This document shows positions 61,288 through 64,000 of a DNA stretch of 64,000 nt, piece by piece. Numbering within the stretch: position 1 is the stretch's first letter; the number at the start of each line of letters is the position of its first letter. This stretch comes from an uncultured Oscillospiraceae bacterium (GTDB taxonomy: Bacteria > Bacillota > Clostridia > Oscillospirales > Oscillospiraceae), in NCBI GenBank assembly GCA_947632005.1, contig CANRNU010000004.1, positions 22,094 to 86,093 on the forward strand, read 5' to 3'. The notes under the pieces are model-generated. The model was not told the origin of the DNA and searched no databases. It saw nothing but the letters and a program-made list of their open reading frames with translations. Both the position numbers and the translations under genes were made by a program.

Positions 61288-62640
61288 TTATTCCGCTTCG
61301 GATTCCGCAACGGTCTGCTCGGCCACGAAGTCCCAAACACCGGTCTCCGCGTTGGCCTGCTTGATGAAGGCGGAGTCGCGGATGGCGTCGCCCACCTCGT
61401 CAAAGGCGATGGCGCCGGACACGCCGGTGTAGGTGGTGGAGGGCAGGGCGGCCATGATGTCGGCGGGGTCGGCGGAGCCGGCATTCTTGATGGCCTCCAG
61501 AGCGGTGAAGTAGGAGTCATAGCCCATGACGGACACGGCCGCGATCATGTCGTTGCCGCCGTTGTTGGCCAGAGCGTTGGAGTCGCTGTTCAGATACTCC
61601 TTGAAGCCTTCCTCGAAGTCGGGGTCGCCGCCCTCGGCGTAGAAGGTGGTGCAGTAGACCTGCAGGTCAGTGCCCTGCACGGCAGCCATGACCACGTTGG
61701 AGTCCCAGGTGTCAGGGGCGGTGATGGGCACGTCGATGCCCTGAGAGGCGGCCTGCTCCACGATGAGCTGCGCGTAGCTGATGGAGGTGGGGGCGAAGAT
61801 GACGTCGGCGTCCTCATTCTTGGCGTTGGTCAGGTAGGAGGTGAAGTCGGAGTTGCCCTCGGGGAAGGACTCGGTGACGACCTCCATGCCCAGAGCCTCG
61901 GCGGCCTGGGTATAGTAGTTGATCAGGCCCTGGTCATAGTCGTTGCCCAGCTGGCCCAGGCAGTAGGCCTTGGAAGCGCCCAGCTCGTCGTGGGCGAAGT
62001 TGGCCTGAACGGTGCCCTGGAAGGGATCCAGGAAGCAGATGCGGAAGTAGTGCTCGTTGCCCTCGGTGACCTGGGGGTTGGTGCAGGTGACGCCGATGAC
62101 GGGGATGCCCGCGTCGCCGAAGGTGTCAGAACCGGCAATGGCCACGGCGGAGCCGTAGGTGCCCAGCACCACAGAGGAGCCGGCGGCCACCAGCTGGGTG
62201 GCGGCGGAGACGGCCTTGTCGGTGGAGGACTCGTTGTCCACGATCTCCAGCTCCACGTTGTAGGTCTTGCCGTCCACCTCCACGGTGGGGGCTACGGAGT
62301 TGGCGTACTGGATGCCCAGAGCCTCCTGCTTGCCGCCGGCGCCGTTGTCGCCGGACAGGGGCTCGAACACGCCGATGGTGATGGTGTCGCCAGCGGCGGC
62401 CTCTTCCTCGGCAGGGGCTTCTTCCTCAGCGGCTTCCTCTTCCTCGGCGGGAGCCTCTTCCTCAGCGGCTTCCTCTTCCTCAGCGGGAGCTTCTTCCTCG
62501 GCAGCGGCTTCCTCTTCGGCGGGAGCTTCTTCTTCGGTGGCTTCCTCAGCGGGAGCCTCTTCCTCCGGCTTGGTGCCGCCGCAGGCCGCCAGGCTCAGGA
62601 TCATGACCAGAGCCAGCAAAAGCGCAAGATACTTTTTCAT
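61288..62640 (-). CDS. livJ: Branched-chain amino acid-binding lipoprotein LivJ/LivK
   Basis: The 450-residue lipoprotein has signal peptide MKKYLALLLALVMILSLAAC with lipid-modified Cys20. An acidic low-complexity linker of only Glu, Ala, Pro and Thr spans about 25-83, then the type I periplasmic-binding fold from DTITIGVFEPLSGDNGAGGK through FNAHDELGASKAYCL-type segments to the end. It captures leucine, isoleucine and valine outside the membrane and delivers them to LivHM. AGGAGG precedes the ATG. It is the first and likely most expressed gene of the operon. Confidence 0.93.
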   Translation of the reverse strand: MKKYLALLLALVMILSLAACGGTKPEEEAPAEEATEEEAPAEEEAAAEEEAPAEEEEAAEEEAPAEEEEAAEEEAPAEEEAAAGDTITIGVFEPLSGDNGAGGKQEALGIQYANSVAPTVEVDGKTYNVELEIVDNESSTDKAVSAATQLVAAGSSVVLGTYGSAVAIAGSDTFGDAGIPVIGVTCTNPQVTEGNEHYFRICFLDPFQGTVQANFAHDELGASKAYCLGQLGNDYDQGLINYYTQAAEALGMEVVTESFPEGNSDFTSYLTNAKNEDADVIFAPTSISYAQLIVEQAASQGIDVPITAPDTWDSNVVMAAVQGTDLQVYCTTFYAEGGDPDFEEGFKEYLNSDSNALANNGGNDMIAAVSVMGYDSYFTALEAIKNAGSADPADIMAALPSTTYTGVSGAIAFDEVGDAIRDSAFIKQANAETGVWDFVAEQTVAESEAE

Positions 62641-62664
62641 GTTGTCCTCCTGTAATGTTGGTTT

Positions 62665-62689
62665 ATATGTCCATGATATACGGACATAT
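62665..62689 (-). promoter_or_regulatory. Inverted repeat in the livJ leader
   Basis: ATATGTCC-N9-GGACATAT (62665-62672 with 62682-62689) lies 25 bases before the livJ start and downstream of its promoter. It could be an operator or an RNA hairpin. Confidence 0.55.
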
Positions 62690-62704
62690 GTTTACTGCAT
62701 ACGT

Positions 62705-62733
62705 ATTTTAACATTCCTTCTCTTATATTACAA
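62705..62733 (-). promoter_or_regulatory. liv operon promoter
   Basis: Minus-strand TTGTAA (62728-62733) and TAAAAT (62705-62710) with a 17-bp spacer. A large inverted repeat AATGCCCA...TGGGCATT with inner AATCCC/GGGATT (62742-62784) lies directly upstream and is a candidate regulator site. Confidence 0.65.
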
Positions 62734-62741
62734 TAGGCGTA

Positions 62742-62784
62742 AATGCCCATAATCCCCGAAAATATCTCCCAGGGATTGGGCATT
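62742..62784. promoter_or_regulatory. Nested inverted repeat upstream of the liv promoter
   Basis: Outer arms AATGCCCA/TGGGCATT (62742-62749 with 62777-62784) and inner arms AATCCC/GGGAT (62751-62756 with 6272-equivalent 62772-62776) flank an AT-rich centre. It is placed immediately 5' of the -35 box at 62728-62733, where an activator would bind. Confidence 0.5.
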
Positions 62785-62849
62785 CAGTACAATAAATGAT
62801 TAAATTTTTTCAGGCAGGCGTATATGTGGGGCGGTCAGGGGAGTGGTGA

Positions 62850-62878
62850 TTGACAAACCGGGAGGGTTTTTATAAAAT
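62850..62878 (+). promoter_or_regulatory. Promoter of the 62939 gene
   Basis: TTGACA (62850-62855) and TAAAAT (62873-62878) with a 17-bp spacer, about 60 bases before the gene. Confidence 0.65.
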
Positions 62879-62938
62879 CTTTGAGAGAGACGGCAGGCGG
62901 CGCGGGACGCGGACCTGCGATGTGGGAGGTGCTTTCGC

Positions 62939-63382
62939 ATGACGGGGACAGAGCTTCTCCGCCCGGTGCAGGAGCTGTATGAGGCGTACATGGCCGAGAC
63001 GGCCCAGCTGGAGCGGGACAAGAAGCTGGGAGACGGGTATATGGGCCTGAAGCCGGGCCCGAAGGACGCCCCCTGCCATGGGCAGTTCGCAAAGGATCTG
63101 GAGCGGCTGCTGGGGGAGCTGCTGGCGACGGAGCCGGACCCCGCCGGGACACGGGCGCTGCTGGAGTATATCTACCGGGCGCCCCAGACGCTCCGGGCCC
63201 CGGAGACGGCGCGATGGATGTTCCAGGCGGTCCATGGTCTGACCGTGCCGCTGATCGGGCGGCTGGCGCCGGCGGACGCCCGGGCGCTGCGGGAGGAGTA
63301 TGTGAAGCGGTACAAGCGCTGGGACCGGCTCCCGGCACAGAAAAAGGCCCTCGCTGCATTGGACCGGGCCTGCAAGGAATAG
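62939..63382 (+). CDS. Orphan helical protein
   Basis: The 147-residue protein begins MTGTELLRPVQELYEAYMAE. It is Arg/Leu/Ala-rich and mainly helical (KDLERLLGELLATEPDPAGT; YVKRYKRWDRLPAQKKALAA), with one possible exposed Cys (46). No family is recognised. A promoter and a terminator frame it as a single-gene unit between the liv operon and a sugar transporter. Its ribosome binding site GGAGG lies 8-12 bases upstream (GGGAGGTGCTTTCGCATG). Confidence 0.6.
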   Translation: MTGTELLRPVQELYEAYMAETAQLERDKKLGDGYMGLKPGPKDAPCHGQFAKDLERLLGELLATEPDPAGTRALLEYIYRAPQTLRAPETARWMFQAVHGLTVPLIGRLAPADARALREEYVKRYKRWDRLPAQKKALAALDRACKE

Positions 63383-63391
63383 GAGAAGGAA

Positions 63392-63429
63392 AAAACGCCT
63401 GTGGCAGATCGTTCTGCCGCAGGCGTTTT
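63392..63429. terminator. Bidirectional terminator
   Basis: AAAACGCCTGTGGCAG/CTGCCGCAGGCGTTTT (63392-63407 with 63414-63429), one G-T wobble, 6-nt loop. It serves the orphan gene and the convergent sugar permease gene. Confidence 0.85.
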
Positions 63430-63454
63430 GCTTGTGGTCGTACGGGCGGGGACG

Positions 63455-64000
63455 TCACTTCCGGGCCAGGTATTTGCGCATGTCCAGAGAGCAGGCCGCC
63501 AGGATGATGCCGCCTTTGATGATGAACTGCAGGTTGGGGTTGATGCCCAGCATGTTCAGGGCCACGAAGATGATGCGCAGCACGAACACGCCCACCACGA
63601 TACCGCCGATGTTGCCGGTGCCGCCGACGAAGGACACGCCGCCAATGACGCAGGCTGCGATGGCGTCACATTCGTTGTTCAGACCAGTGGACGCGGTGAT
63701 GGAGCCCAGCCGGGCCGCCTCCACAAAACCGGCGAAGCCATAGAGAGCGCCGGCCAGGGTGTGGACCATCACGGTGGTCTTGAACACGTTGACGCCGGAG
63801 ACGCGGGCGGCTTCCGGGTTGGAGCCCACGGCAAACATGTTCTTGCCGAAGGTGGTCTTATTCCAGACGAACCACATCACCATCACCAGCACGAAGGCGT
63901 AGACCACATACCACGGGATGGAGACGTTCTTGGAGGCGATCTTGATCACCGGGCCGGAGACCACATCCTTGAATTCCTGGGCCACGTTGCTGATGGGGCC
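63455..64000 (-). CDS. Sugar ABC transporter permease, C-terminal part (MglC/RbsC type)
   Basis: The 182 visible residues end ...FIIKGGIILAACSLDMRKYLARK; the frame continues past 64000 without a stop, so the N-terminus is outside the window. Membrane segments include YVVYAFVLVMVMWFVWNKTT and VHTLAGALYGFAGFVEAARL. The conserved NECDAIAACVIGGVSFVGGT and GIVVGVFVLRIIFVALNMLG regions identify the BPD_transp_2 family; the C-terminus fits the galactose/methyl-galactoside permease MglC best. It works with a periplasmic-type binding lipoprotein and a double ATPase encoded outside the window. Confidence 0.88.
   Translation of the reverse strand, partial: GPISNVAQEFKDVVSGPVIKIASKNVSIPWYVVYAFVLVMVMWFVWNKTTFGKNMFAVGSNPEAARVSGVNVFKTTVMVHTLAGALYGFAGFVEAARLGSITASTGLNNECDAIAACVIGGVSFVGGTGNIGGIVVGVFVLRIIFVALNMLGINPNLQFIIKGGIILAACSLDMRKYLARK

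Overview
The window looks like a chromosomal segment of a GC-rich Gram-positive anaerobe of the class Clostridia, most likely family Oscillospiraceae (Flavonifractor, Lawsonibacter and Oscillibacter-like organisms). This is inferred from the GC-rich protein-coding sequence, strong AGGAGG ribosome binding sites, a CIRCE-controlled groESL operon, a short archaeal-type prolyl-tRNA synthetase, a ThyX-like enzyme, YitT, DUF1700/HAAS and FchA-FolD proteins, and an SPP1-like phage cluster. Two tRNA genes encode their CCA ends. No sequence search could be run, so the genus is not asserted.

Layout. 1-6.6 kb: tRNA-Arg and an operon of ymdB, a YhaO/SbcD-like nuclease, a YhaN-like ATPase, a THUMP RNA methyltransferase and an acetyltransferase. 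6.6-20 kb: a hairpin repeat, YitT, groES-groEL under CIRCE, a B12-binding radical SAM protein, secreted proteins, rplM-rpsI, a ThyX-like enzyme, a PurN-like protein lacking two catalytic residues, a zinc-ribbon/SH3b membrane protein, and a divergent phage-type regulator pair (sigma-like protein and S24 repressor). 20.6-24.2 kb: a second structured repeat, DUF1700 membrane proteins, proS and an orphan gene. 24.3-40.4 kb: one uninterrupted late phage operon (terminase, portal, capsid, connectors, tail, holin, endolysin) with no integrase, replication or lysogeny gene inside it, ending at tRNA-Ser. 40.6-48 kb: a low-GC membrane glycosyltransferase-like gene, folC-fchA-folD, greA, a flavin reductase, and a low-GC regulator/acyltransferase pair with clear operators. 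48-57.4 kb: YdcF, radical SAM, rarA, nth, a phosphatase, two aminotransferases, a class II aldolase and a frameshifted brnQ. 57.4-64 kb: a complete branched-chain amino acid ABC operon (livJ-livH-livM-livG-livF on the minus strand), a small orphan, and the C-terminal part of a sugar ABC permease.

How the genes relate. folC, fchA and folD overlap and serve folate retention and one-carbon interconversion. The broken brnQ converges on the intact liv operon, so branched-chain amino acid uptake was probably redundant. The phage cluster is fully open-reading and collinear, so it is either a recently decayed prophage or a retained particle-producing locus resembling a gene transfer agent. The S24/sigma-like pair 4 kb upstream could be its detached control module. 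Two dispersed non-coding repeat families, each seen twice, keep base pairing while arm sequences change. No gene-free stretch exceeds about 300 bases; the largest gaps (132-384, 6624-6874, 62641-62938) hold terminators, a repeat, and promoters with inverted repeats respectively.
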